Origin: a virus
Direction: 5' to 3' (one strand)
Length of the DNA stretch: 47,425 nucleotides
Virus record (IMG/VR): IMGVR_UViG_3300007352_000007
Span: 1 to 47,425 of that record
The number at the start of each line of letters is the position of its first letter. The first letter of the stretch is position 1. The position numbers were made by a program, and so were the translations under genes. This document shows positions 40,272-46,945 of the stretch, piece by piece. The notes under the pieces are model-generated. The model saw nothing but the letters and a program-made list of their open reading frames with translations. It did no database searches and was not told the DNA's origin.

Positions 40272-40502
40272 CTACTTTAATAAGCGTACAAGCTGGCTCA
40301 CATTATCAAGGGAAACATTTGCAATGCCATACATCAGCAACATTCCCACCCCAGCTAACGCATATGGAAGTATACCACCACTACTTTGTAATTTGCCGTT
40401 GTTAGAATATATGTAAGTCCGTGAAAATGATATGTTTACTGATAAGTATTTATTGCCTGAATTGCTGACTATAAGATTGTTGGGTTTGACAAGTTCATTC
40501 AT
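40272..40502 (-). CDS. Small membrane-associated protein, 76 aa
   Basis: After AGGAGGGTATATAT. A beta-rich N-terminus is followed by one hydrophobic span (ILPYALAGVGMLLMYGIANV). In the operon with the Replic_Relax-like and FtsK-like genes. No family recognised. Confidence 0.55.
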   Translation of the reverse strand: MNELVKPNNLIVSNSGNKYLSVNISFSRTYIYSNNGKLQSSGGILPYALAGVGMLLMYGIANVSLDNVSQLVRLLK

Positions 40503-40514
40503 ATATATACCCTC

Positions 40515-41057
40515 CTACTTTAATATATTCTCTATCCCCTTCATATCCAGTCCTATCACCTTAAACACTAACCCTGTATGCGGTATGGTAACTTCCCTAT
40601 CTGTTATTATCAGCACTCTCGGCTTGCACCCAAATATCGGTATAAAGTCCATGGTGTACTTGTCAAAATCGAACTTGTTATTAAGATGTATCTCCACTAT
40701 CACAGGGAATACTATTTCATGATCTCTGATGTAGCATAGGGCATCCGGTCTGATATGCTCGAAGGTGTATTCGTTATGCCATTCCAAAACGTCAAATTTG
40801 GCACTTAAATGCGTATATATTTCTGTTCTAATCAGATCGTGATGAATTTGTACCGGCTTTTTTCCTATGTAATACGCATGACAATTATTGATCGTGCTGA
40901 CCGTCTTTTTTATCAAGCCATCCCTTACCAACTTAGCAAGCCGTGTCATACAGTAACGGTACGAATGAGGGTAAAATAATCTTTGTAACTGACCTGATGT
41001 TACAATGTGAAAATCCTCTATGAAGTTTAATATACTCTGATCCTTCTCGGTAATCAT
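40515..41057 (-). CDS. Replication-relaxation (Replic_Relax) family protein, 180 aa
   Basis: ATG at 41057 chosen because it makes an ATGA overlap with the FtsK-like gene (an in-frame ATG at 41081 is also possible). Residues about 1-70 are a winged helix (LNFIEDFHIVTSGQLQRLFY, then TRLAKLVRDGLIKKT). The rest is an alpha-beta fold with VIVEIHLNNKFDFDKYTMDF, the pattern of the PF13814 family. Those proteins accompany FtsK-like coupling ATPases on conjugative plasmids and ICEs and are proposed to act in plasmid replication or mobilisation. Confidence 0.7.
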   Translation of the reverse strand: MITEKDQSILNFIEDFHIVTSGQLQRLFYPHSYRYCMTRLAKLVRDGLIKKTVSTINNCHAYYIGKKPVQIHHDLIRTEIYTHLSAKFDVLEWHNEYTFEHIRPDALCYIRDHEIVFPVIVEIHLNNKFDFDKYTMDFIPIFGCKPRVLIITDREVTIPHTGLVFKVIGLDMKGIENILK

Positions 41058-42283
41058 TTTTCCACATACGGGTTGATACATTTTGCCCTTAACTCCTTCA
41101 TCTTTTCTATTCTCTCCTGCTTGATTTCTTCCGCAGTCCTAAAGGCATCCTGTTTCTTCAACAACTTCCGTATCTTTGACGATTCAATGTAGTTTAACTG
41201 GAACTCTTTCAACTCACCGCAGTACTTGACAAGGAACCGTCCAGGATTCTTAATTTCCTCCGCACCTGGCATATCGAGTATGACTTCGCTATCAACTTGA
41301 CTGACTGTTTTCCCTGCTATTCTGACCGGCATATTGGCTTTGATACTTCCTGCTATGATCTTCACATCCGGCCTTTGCATGGCACATATGAAATGTATAC
41401 CTACCTTCCTTGACATACTTATCATGGTGCGAAACTTCTCCATCAAGTACTCATAATTTGATTCAGCCAGTCGGGAAAATTCGTCAATGATAACTACCTT
41501 ATACGGCATAGGGGTGAACCTTTTATTCCATGCCTCCAAGCTATCAATATAAACCTTGTTCTTTACGCTGCGGAATAATTTAAGACGGCGTTCATTTTCT
41601 GCTGATAAGTCTTGCATGAGCATTTCAAAGTCTTTCGGGGTTTCGCCATAAGACTTGACCTTTCGGCAATCCTCATACTTGCCGAGGCCGACCGCCTGAA
41701 AGTCTATTAAGTGTAAGTCCACGTTATACTCACCAAGTAACAGGGATAACACTATGGTATCAAGCAAGGAGGACTTCCCTGATCCCGTTTCCCCTGCGAT
41801 TATCACATGGGGACAATCAGTAATGTCAAGAAAGAATTTCCCTTCCCGTGACTGACCTATCAGGATGTTCAGTTGTTTAGATTCACTTAATAACTCAAAC
41901 GAATAATCATATTTCAAGTTATTGTCCAAAAGTTTAATAACCAATTCCTTATTAAAGGAAAACTCGATTTTCTTATTTATGGCTTGCTCGATTTCCTGCT
42001 GATGCCTTTCAAAGTCTTTCTGACATATCCCATTAGGCATATGTACTATAAGGTTATTGCCCTGCTTGCGTATAACAAGAGGTATCTGTTTCGCCTTATT
42101 CTCCAATCCACACATTCTAAACACCTTCTCATACTTGCTCTCATGGTTAATAACCTCTAAGGCTAATCCTCTACCAACAATCCACCACGGGGAGAGGGGT
42201 AAAGCCATCCCCACCGAGGTAAGCACCGAACCACAGGCGAGTGCTGCCCCAGCCAACCCCAAACCCAAACCAACCCACTTCAT
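41054..42283 (-). CDS. FtsK/TcpA-like DNA-translocating ATPase, 409 aa
   Basis: ATG at 42283 follows GGGGGTGTGGTG. N-terminal hydrophobic segments (LGLGLAGAALACGSVLTSVG) anchor it in the membrane. Walker A is GETGSGKSS at 164-172 and Walker B is KVVIIDEFSRL. The C-terminal RecA-like fold has ICAMQRPDVKI. The layout is that of TcpA/Orf21-type coupling proteins of Gram-positive plasmids and ICEs rather than cell-division FtsK. It could move the circular prophage DNA or couple it to a transfer channel; no other conjugation genes are here. Confidence 0.8.
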   Translation of the reverse strand: MKWVGLGLGLAGAALACGSVLTSVGMALPLSPWWIVGRGLALEVINHESKYEKVFRMCGLENKAKQIPLVIRKQGNNLIVHMPNGICQKDFERHQQEIEQAINKKIEFSFNKELVIKLLDNNLKYDYSFELLSESKQLNILIGQSREGKFFLDITDCPHVIIAGETGSGKSSLLDTIVLSLLLGEYNVDLHLIDFQAVGLGKYEDCRKVKSYGETPKDFEMLMQDLSAENERRLKLFRSVKNKVYIDSLEAWNKRFTPMPYKVVIIDEFSRLAESNYEYLMEKFRTMISMSRKVGIHFICAMQRPDVKIIAGSIKANMPVRIAGKTVSQVDSEVILDMPGAEEIKNPGRFLVKYCGELKEFQLNYIESSKIRKLLKKQDAFRTAEEIKQERIEKMKELRAKCINPYVEK

Positions 42284-42366
42284 CACCACACCCCCATTAA
42301 CTTGCTTTTTATAAAACCTTATAAAATAACATATTTAAAGCCGTATAGCCAATCAGTAATATGACT

Positions 42367-42389
42367 ATACTTTGAACCATACTTTGAAC
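42367..42389 (-). repeat. Two 11-bp direct repeats beside parR
   Basis: ATACTTTGAAC occurs at 42367-42377 and 42379-42389, 12 bp apart, at the 3' end of the ParR-like gene in the 105-base gap before the FtsK-like gene. It may be part of a regulatory or centromere-like array, but two copies are few. Confidence 0.4.
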
Positions 42390-42544
42390 TAGAAATTGAA
42401 TATATCCTTCTTTTCTTTCTTCTTCTCCATGTCGGCCTTGATTAATTCCTTTATATATGCACTCGCGCAGAACTTTGTTTTGACATGATCATATAACTCT
42501 TTGTCTTTTTTTCGTCTAAACGATACAGGTATTCTTAACTCCAC
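42389..42544 (-). CDS. parR: ParR-like ribbon-helix-helix protein, 51 aa
   Basis: Too short for usual ORF calling. GTG start at 42544 lies 10 bases inside the ParM-like gene. ELRIPVSFRRKKDKELYDHV is a beta strand plus helix of an RHH fold, followed by ASAYIKELIKADM and a lysine-rich C-terminus ending DIFNF. Small RHH proteins directly downstream of ParM-type actins are the centromere-binding partner. Its tail probably contacts the actin, as in ParR. Assignment by order and fold. Confidence 0.65.
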   Translation of the reverse strand: MELRIPVSFRRKKDKELYDHVKTKFCASAYIKELIKADMEKKKEKKDIFNF

Positions 42545-43386
42545 AGCGATCGCCCCACCTTCTCAAATCCGTAAGCATTGGCAAATATTGAATCAGGTAT
42601 CAACACAGCTTGCGGAATCTTGGCTTTAATAGCCTGAAATAATAGCTGACCGCCACCACCAATGACTAGGACATTGTGTGTCCGTATGGGATATTCCACC
42701 CGTAGCTGACTGACGAGGGTATCAATGTACGACTTGAATATGCCCTTGTCTACATCTTGTTTCTCCCCGTCAATCGTCAAGCCGTGTTGCAATATCCTTC
42801 CTGCATCCTCTGGACGTAAATCAAGCCCCGTGCTGTTGAGCGACTTGATAAAGTCATGGTAAAGGTTTAGCGTTCCCATCGGCAAGGAGAATGAATTACC
42901 CACCTTGATTCTATCCCCCATTTCCACCTCCGCAATATCCGTTGTGCGACCGCCAATGTCAATGACAATGCCGGAGAAGTCAGAGCCGATTACCGCCGCA
43001 AATCCTTCGGGATATACCGCCACATCATCAATGATGACCTTGCGAGGGACATTGTTGATTGATACATGGTTTACTTTGGTGCTTATTAGAGTTGAACGGA
43101 GAGCGTCTTTGTCAAGTTTATACTGTGACAGGGGTAAACCCACCACCACTTTCACAGGTTCATCGGTACTTTTGGCTACCGCATACAAAAACAAGGTACG
43201 CAATCCCCTTTTGCTGACCTTCCTGTACTCCGTGTCATATGTACCCTCACCGATGTACCATAGTCCTTCATCTGTTGCAATCATTTCAGACCTCAACAGT
43301 CCTGCTATCCGCGAACATTTTGACTCAAATATGTACCCTTTTGATGTTTTTGTCATACAGTTTCCGATGTCTATGCCTAGAATCAT
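42535..43386 (-). CDS. parM: ParM/Alp-type plasmid segregation actin, 283 aa
   Basis: ATG at 43386 has GAGGTG upstream. Phosphate 1 motif GIDIGNCMTKT, phosphate 2 motif GIVIDIGGRTTDI and adenosine motif LVIGGGGQLL are present in actin/ParM order. Family: ATP-driven filaments that push plasmid copies apart, and AlpC of corynephage CGP3 that moves phage DNA. Length is shorter than R1 ParM (320) but similar to clostridial Alps. It is followed by the ParR-like gene and preceded by ATATTCGG sites. Confidence 0.85.
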   Translation of the reverse strand: MILGIDIGNCMTKTSKGYIFESKCSRIAGLLRSEMIATDEGLWYIGEGTYDTEYRKVSKRGLRTLFLYAVAKSTDEPVKVVVGLPLSQYKLDKDALRSTLISTKVNHVSINNVPRKVIIDDVAVYPEGFAAVIGSDFSGIVIDIGGRTTDIAEVEMGDRIKVGNSFSLPMGTLNLYHDFIKSLNSTGLDLRPEDAGRILQHGLTIDGEKQDVDKGIFKSYIDTLVSQLRVEYPIRTHNVLVIGGGGQLLFQAIKAKIPQAVLIPDSIFANAYGFEKVGRSLWS

Positions 43387-43484
43387 ATTCAATTTCACCT
43401 CTATATAATCGTTTATAATCTAATATATTCGGATAAAGCCTAAATGTTTACACTTTTATCGAATATACTGAAATTTTAAAGGAA

Positions 43485-43730
43485 ATGATATACAATTCTC
43501 GTATGAGGATTGAGATATCTTACTTACCTTTAATAGGGTTAATGGTGAAATACGGCATTAAAAATTATGAAGTCACTCAGGCAACAGGCTTGTCGGCCGA
43601 TGTTCTTGCACGCATAAAAAAGGGTAAGCCAATGATGTTAGAGTCATTGGCCATAATTGCAGAATACTTAAGCAAACGCATCGGCAGAGAATTAAAGCCA
43701 AACGACCTGATACAGTTTATATACCACTAG
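43485..43730 (+). CDS. Cro/XRE-type HTH regulator, 81 aa
   Basis: ATG at 43485; its site (AAAGGA) is very close, so the in-frame ATG at 43503 is possible. The helix-turn-helix is at residues about 20-62: KNYEVTQATGLSADVLARIKKG, with IIAEYLSKRIGRELKPNDLI completing the HTH_26 fold. It is divergent from parM with ATATTCG sites between, so it may control parM and the gene at 43824. Confidence 0.78.
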   Translation: MIYNSRMRIEISYLPLIGLMVKYGIKNYEVTQATGLSADVLARIKKGKPMMLESLAIIAEYLSKRIGRELKPNDLIQFIYH

Positions 43731-43756
43731 ACCCATGAAATAATTCAATATTCCTA

Positions 43757-43785
43757 TTGCGGTTTAATATATTCGGGTTTATAAT
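43757..43785 (+). promoter_or_regulatory. Promoter with an iteron in its spacer
   Basis: TTGCGG (43757-43762) and TATAAT (43780-43785) are spaced 17 bp, and the third iteron (43768-43777) lies between them, as expected of an operator. It would drive the small gene at 43824. Confidence 0.6.
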
Positions 43786-43823
43786 AATAATATACAAAAT
43801 CTTCCGCTTCCGGAGGCCCGAAT

Positions 43824-43964
43824 ATGAAAAGGAAAGAAATTGAAACCGAAATCAATATACTTATGACAAAGTTATCGGATAAGAATATTGAGAGGTTACT
43901 GGCCTCTGCCAAGGGATTGATCAAGAATCAGAAAAACTTACAAACTTCTAACAAAATGGCTTGA
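43824..43964 (+). CDS. Small helical protein, 46 aa
   Basis: After CGGAGGCCCGAAT, which also contains the fourth iteron. KEIETEINILMTKLSDKNIERL resembles the short helical C-terminal segment of phage repressors (LTESEKKLIIEF) and could be a repressor-interacting peptide. Unproven. Confidence 0.55.
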   Translation: MKRKEIETEINILMTKLSDKNIERLLASAKGLIKNQKNLQTSNKMA

Positions 43965-43986
43965 AAGTCACTATTCATTGAGAGAT

Positions 43987-44039
43987 GCGCTTGAATGGCA
44001 TTCAAGAGGTAAGGGGTTCGATCCCCCTCATCTCCACCA
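43987..44039 (+). other. attP: attP core: 3' part of a tRNA-Ala(GGC) gene
   Basis: Bases read as the anticodon arm (CTTGAATGGCATTCAAG, anticodon GGC), the T arm (AGGGGTTCGATCCCCCT) and the acceptor end CTCC-ACCA of a tRNA-Ala. No D arm or 5' acceptor half is present, so it is not a functional tRNA. Together with the adjacent integrase it is the expected attP; integration would rebuild the host tRNA. Confidence 0.85.
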
Positions 44040-44046
44040 AAAATAA

Positions 44047-44097
44047 AAGACATGAAACCCGTTTATATCAATAGCTAAGCGGGTTTTTTCATGTCTT
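44047..44097. terminator. Strong bidirectional terminator between attP and integrase
   Basis: AAGACATGAAA on the left pairs with TTTCATGTCTT on the right. An inner stem CCCGTTTA/TAAGCGGG and a T6 run complete the hairpin. It ends leftward integrase transcription and rightward transcription of the gene at 43824. Confidence 0.75.
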
Positions 44098-44177
44098 AAA
44101 TTATCAATAGGGTATTTATAATAAATCATAGGAAGTCGATTAAACTTGTTTCTACTTCTAACAAACTTCTAACAAAT

Positions 44178-45194
44178 TCATATTTGGGATATGGCTTTTT
44201 TAAGACCTTCAATATCAGTATGGGTATAGGTGTCTGCCGTGAACGAATATTTCGTATGTCCGAGGATCCTCTGGATAGAAAATGTATCGGCTCCGGCCTT
44301 TGCCATTAAGGAAGCAAATGTATGACGGCAACAATGAGGATTGAGTTTCCGTATACCAAGTCTTTCAAGTCCCGGGTAGTAGTATTTCGCTCTATATGCT
44401 TTATCGGTAATGGCTTGTCCCTTGTCGTTGCAGATAAGATAATTACCGCCGTAATTGTACCACTTCCGCACATATTCGATTATTTTCGGGTGGATAGGTA
44501 TTATACGTCCCTTCCCGGCCTCTGTCTTATTGCCTCCAATAATGTACTGTTCATCAAGGTGGACATCGAATCGGGTGATCCCCAGGAATTCATTTATCCT
44601 CATGCCAAGATGTATCAGCATCAGGATCGTATCGGTCCAGCATTTGTCATTGTCAAACATCTTCTTGATTTCAGGGTCGGTAAAGGCCTGCTTTTCTTCT
44701 TTTATGGATTTCGGCAGCCTCACGAAAGAGGCGTAATTCTTATTTATGATATCATTCTGCATGGCGTATTCGCATAACATATAAGCCACCACTTTTATTT
44801 TTTCAAGCGATGACCGGCTCATATTTTTATTGCTGTCGATTATGGATTGGTAGTGATTGGTCCGCAGTATCTGATATAGGGTCCCGGCATATTTTGAAAG
44901 ATGTTTCCACCCTGCCCGATAACAATCTGCGGTTTGTCTCGAGATGTATTCGTATTTAGAATCGGACCATTCCTTGTAAAGTTCTCCGAGCGTTATATTT
45001 TCTTTGGGGATCGGATTTGATTTGTATTCAACTAATTTTTGCAGGGCTATTTCGCTTGACTTATAATAGCCTATGGTCTTATAAAGCTGACGCCCATTCT
45101 GTGAGCAGCCTATCGGGCATCTGGCGATCCATGGGTTGCGACGTGTTCCCTTCAGCTTGTAAACAGTTCCAAATCCATTTGGTAGCCGAATAAT
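44178..45194 (-). CDS. int: Tyrosine integrase, probable ATT start, 338 aa
   Basis: The frame is open from just after the repressor stop. The N-terminal AP2-like arm-binding domain (RLPNGFGTVYKLKGTRRNPW) and SAM-like core-binding domain (ENITLGELYKEWSD) are complete. The catalytic domain has Arg (LGMRINEF), Lys (KTEAGKGR), HxxR (HCCRHTFA), His (LGHTKYS) and Tyr (TADTYTHTD). No ATG, GTG or TTG precedes RLPNG. The best start is ATT at 45194, 6 bases after GGGGAG. The first downstream ATG (44822) would delete both DNA-binding domains. It would integrate at the tRNA-Ala attP nearby. Confidence 0.88.
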   Translation of the reverse strand: MIRLPNGFGTVYKLKGTRRNPWIARCPIGCSQNGRQLYKTIGYYKSSEIALQKLVEYKSNPIPKENITLGELYKEWSDSKYEYISRQTADCYRAGWKHLSKYAGTLYQILRTNHYQSIIDSNKNMSRSSLEKIKVVAYMLCEYAMQNDIINKNYASFVRLPKSIKEEKQAFTDPEIKKMFDNDKCWTDTILMLIHLGMRINEFLGITRFDVHLDEQYIIGGNKTEAGKGRIIPIHPKIIEYVRKWYNYGGNYLICNDKGQAITDKAYRAKYYYPGLERLGIRKLNPHCCRHTFASLMAKAGADTFSIQRILGHTKYSFTADTYTHTDIEGLKKAISQI

Positions 45195-45197
45195 GTA

Positions 45198-45557
45198 TCA
45201 CTCCCCGACATTTTTTATAAATTGCGTAATGATCGCCCTTTGGCTATCGCTTAATCTTATAAATTCGATAATGAGCTTCTTTTCAGATTCGGTAAGTTTG
45301 TCAATTTTTTCTGATACAAGTTCCAATAATCGAAGGTCAGACTTGTCGAACATTTCTCCCGTACCGTTCACAAGCCATTCTTCACTGACATTGAAAGACC
45401 CGCAGATCAATTTTATATTCCGCTTGTCTATGGTGACCGTCTTACCGTTCTCAATGTCCGAAAGGGACGGTTGAGTAACGCCTATTTTATCAGCGAATTC
45501 AACCTGGCTTATTTTAAGATGCTTTCTTAATTGATGAATTCTTTTGTTTATGCTCAT
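45198..45557 (-). CDS. CI-like phage repressor, 119 aa
   Basis: XRE helix-turn-helix at residues 5-60: LRKHLKISQVEFADKIGVTQPSLSDIENGKT. The C-terminal part (EEWLVNGTGEMF, then LTESEKKLIIEFIRLSDSQ) is short, with no LexA-type Ser/Lys protease; the antirepressor at 46045 may inactivate it. It is divergent from the rightward early genes across an operator region. Its TGA stop is in frame with the integrase. Confidence 0.88.
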   Translation of the reverse strand: MSINKRIHQLRKHLKISQVEFADKIGVTQPSLSDIENGKTVTIDKRNIKLICGSFNVSEEWLVNGTGEMFDKSDLRLLELVSEKIDKLTESEKKLIIEFIRLSDSQRAIITQFIKNVGE

Positions 45558-45584
45558 ATTTTTTAACTATAACCTCCCAAGCGT

Positions 45585-45661
45585 ATTATAACAAAATAAG
45601 TATAGCTTGTCTATAAAAAACTATTGACAATATAGGTAGCATATACTAAAATATAGACAAG
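45585..45661. promoter_or_regulatory. Divergent lysogeny-switch promoters and operators
   Basis: Rightward: TTGACA at 45624-45629, TAAAAT at 45647-45652, 17-bp spacer. Leftward: TAGACA (plus 45608-45613), TATAAT (plus 45585-45590), 17-bp spacer. The exact inverted pair CTTGTCTATA (45606-45615) and TATAGACAAG (45652-45661) overlaps the leftward -35 and the rightward -10. They are the probable repressor operators, allowing looping or coordinate repression. Confidence 0.78.
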
Positions 45662-45692
45662 ATATATATTTTATGCAATACGGGGGTCATTT

Positions 45693-45839
45693 ATGCAGAA
45701 AGTTTTAACAGTTGAGGAAGTCGAAGAGTTCATAAACAATTTCAGGAAGCTAAGTGCAGACAAACAGTTAATCGTAATCGGTCTGACAAAAGGATTGACG
45801 ATGTCAAATGAGATAGAGGCTTCAGATGCAGAAGTATGA
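45693..45839 (+). CDS. Small early protein, 48 aa
   Basis: Start after CGGGGGTCATTT. Helical, acidic (LTVEEVEEFINNFRKLSADKQ); resembles the C-terminal helical segments of small phage repressors/antagonists. First gene of the rightward early operon. Function unknown. Confidence 0.6.
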   Translation: MQKVLTVEEVEEFINNFRKLSADKQLIVIGLTKGLTMSNEIEASDAEV

Positions 45840-46032
45840 CGATCTTCTGGACAAGCATCCATTAACAATGCCAGTAAAGGATGCAGCGGAGATTATGGGG
45901 GTAACACCAAGATTTCTACAGGTAGCATTGCAACAGGAGAGGTTTCCTTTTGGTATAGGGGTTGAGATGGGCAGATGGGCGTTTTATATCAATACATATA
46001 GGTTTGTCCAGTATATGAAGGGTCAATTATAA
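45826..46032 (+). CDS. HTH excisionase-like protein, 68 aa
   Basis: Overlaps the previous gene by 14 bases. MPVKDAAEIMGVTPRFLQVALQ is a MerR/Xis-type winged helix followed by a basic strand (FGIGVEMGRWAFYINTYRF). It could be the excisionase acting with the integrase, or a Cro-like control protein. Order and size suit either. Confidence 0.65.
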   Translation: MQKYDDLLDKHPLTMPVKDAAEIMGVTPRFLQVALQQERFPFGIGVEMGRWAFYINTYRFVQYMKGQL

Positions 46033-46044
46033 GGAGGGTTACAA

Positions 46045-46722
46045 ATGAACGAATTGATTAAGGTCAATTTCAACAATGATAAGCAGACAGTATCAGCGAG
46101 AGAATTACATGAGAAGTTGGGTATAAGAGAAAGGTTTTCAGCATGGTTTGAAAGATGTCAAAAAACTTTGAATTTAGTTGAAGGAAATGACTACTGTAGG
46201 ACAACCTACACTAACAACAACAACCAAGAATTCAACGATTACGTCCTGCCTATTGATATTGCAAAACACATCTGTATGTTATCGGGTGGGGAAAATGCTT
46301 ATGCTATTCGTCAATATTTCATCGAGATTGAAAAGGCGTGGAACTCTCCTGAGGCTGTAATGGCAAGAGCATTGAAGATGGCAGATTGTAAAATATCTAC
46401 ACTTCAAAATGAAGTCAAGGCACTGCAACCCAAGGCCGTTGAATTTGATAAATTTATGTCTGCTGAAAATCTGCAGACTATGAATGAGGTGGCAAAGTGT
46501 CTTAATATAGGCCGTAATAATTTATTTTCTCTCCTACGCGCCAAAAAAATATTGATGGCGAATAATCAACCCTATCAATCCCATATTCAAGCAAAACACT
46601 TTGAAGTCAAGGAGAAGCCTATTTCAATGGGTGATAAGTCTATCAATTATGTACAGACATTTGTAACACCCCTTGGAATGACATATATAAGCAACCTGCT
46701 TAAAAAGGAGGCTTGTCGATGA
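46045..46722 (+). CDS. ant: AntA/KilAC-type phage antirepressor, 225 aa
   Basis: Strong AAGGAGGGTTACAA site. Residues 1-110 are the AntA/AntB domain (QTVSARELHEKLGIRERFSAW, then YVLPIDIAKHICMLSGGENA). Residues 130-225 are a KilAC DNA-binding domain (LNIGRNNLFSLLRAKKILM, VTPLGMTYI). It would bind and inactivate the CI-like repressor or DNA and trigger induction. Confidence 0.87.
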   Translation: MNELIKVNFNNDKQTVSARELHEKLGIRERFSAWFERCQKTLNLVEGNDYCRTTYTNNNNQEFNDYVLPIDIAKHICMLSGGENAYAIRQYFIEIEKAWNSPEAVMARALKMADCKISTLQNEVKALQPKAVEFDKFMSAENLQTMNEVAKCLNIGRNNLFSLLRAKKILMANNQPYQSHIQAKHFEVKEKPISMGDKSINYVQTFVTPLGMTYISNLLKKEACR

Positions 46723-46898
46723 TACGGCAAATGCTTGAGAAGTATCTTGGAACAATGTCCGATGATCTATTTAAGACCATCTGCGAGATGGCAACAGATG
46801 ATATCAAGGCTAACCGTATATTGTACGGGAAAACAACGACCATGCACCAGATCAAGATGATTGGCATATCAGCGTATGGCGCGTTAAGGAGGCTGTGA
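46719..46898 (+). CDS. Small protein, 59 aa
   Basis: ATGA overlap, after AAAAGGAGGCTTGTCG. Contains CEMATDDIKANRILYGKTTT and HQIKMIGISAYGALRRL; helical with a basic end. No family recognised. Confidence 0.55.
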   Translation: MIRQMLEKYLGTMSDDLFKTICEMATDDIKANRILYGKTTTMHQIKMIGISAYGALRRL

Positions 46899-46945
46899 TG
46901 GACGAAATAAGATATATACCATTAAAAATAGGGAGGGTGTTATGA
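46898..46945 (+). CDS. Leader micro-ORF, 15 aa
   Basis: ATG at 46898 overlaps the previous TGA; its own TGA overlaps the ATG of the next gene. Frame MDEIRYIPLKIGRVL. It may only couple translation of the next gene, whose GGGAGGGTGTT site it contains. Confidence 0.35.
   Translation: MDEIRYIPLKIGRVL

Larger units (their letters stand above)
43424..43825 (+). repeat. Four ATATTCGG-type iterons, candidate parC/operator sites
   Basis: TATATTCGG at 43424-43432, its inverse CGAATATA at 43460-43467, TATATTCGGG at 43768-43777 and the inverse CCCGAATAT at 43817-43825. Two flank the divergent ParM/XRE starts and two lie in the promoter and start region of the gene at 43824. This is what a centromere or a repressor operator set would look like. 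Confidence 0.6.

Noticed and set aside
43987-44039. Functional tRNA-Ala gene
   Set aside because: No D arm or 5' acceptor half; only the 3' part, as in an attP core.
44322-44777. 151-codon rightward ORF opposite integrase
   Set aside because: Lies fully antisense to integrase catalytic domain, no ribosome-binding site or family likeness.
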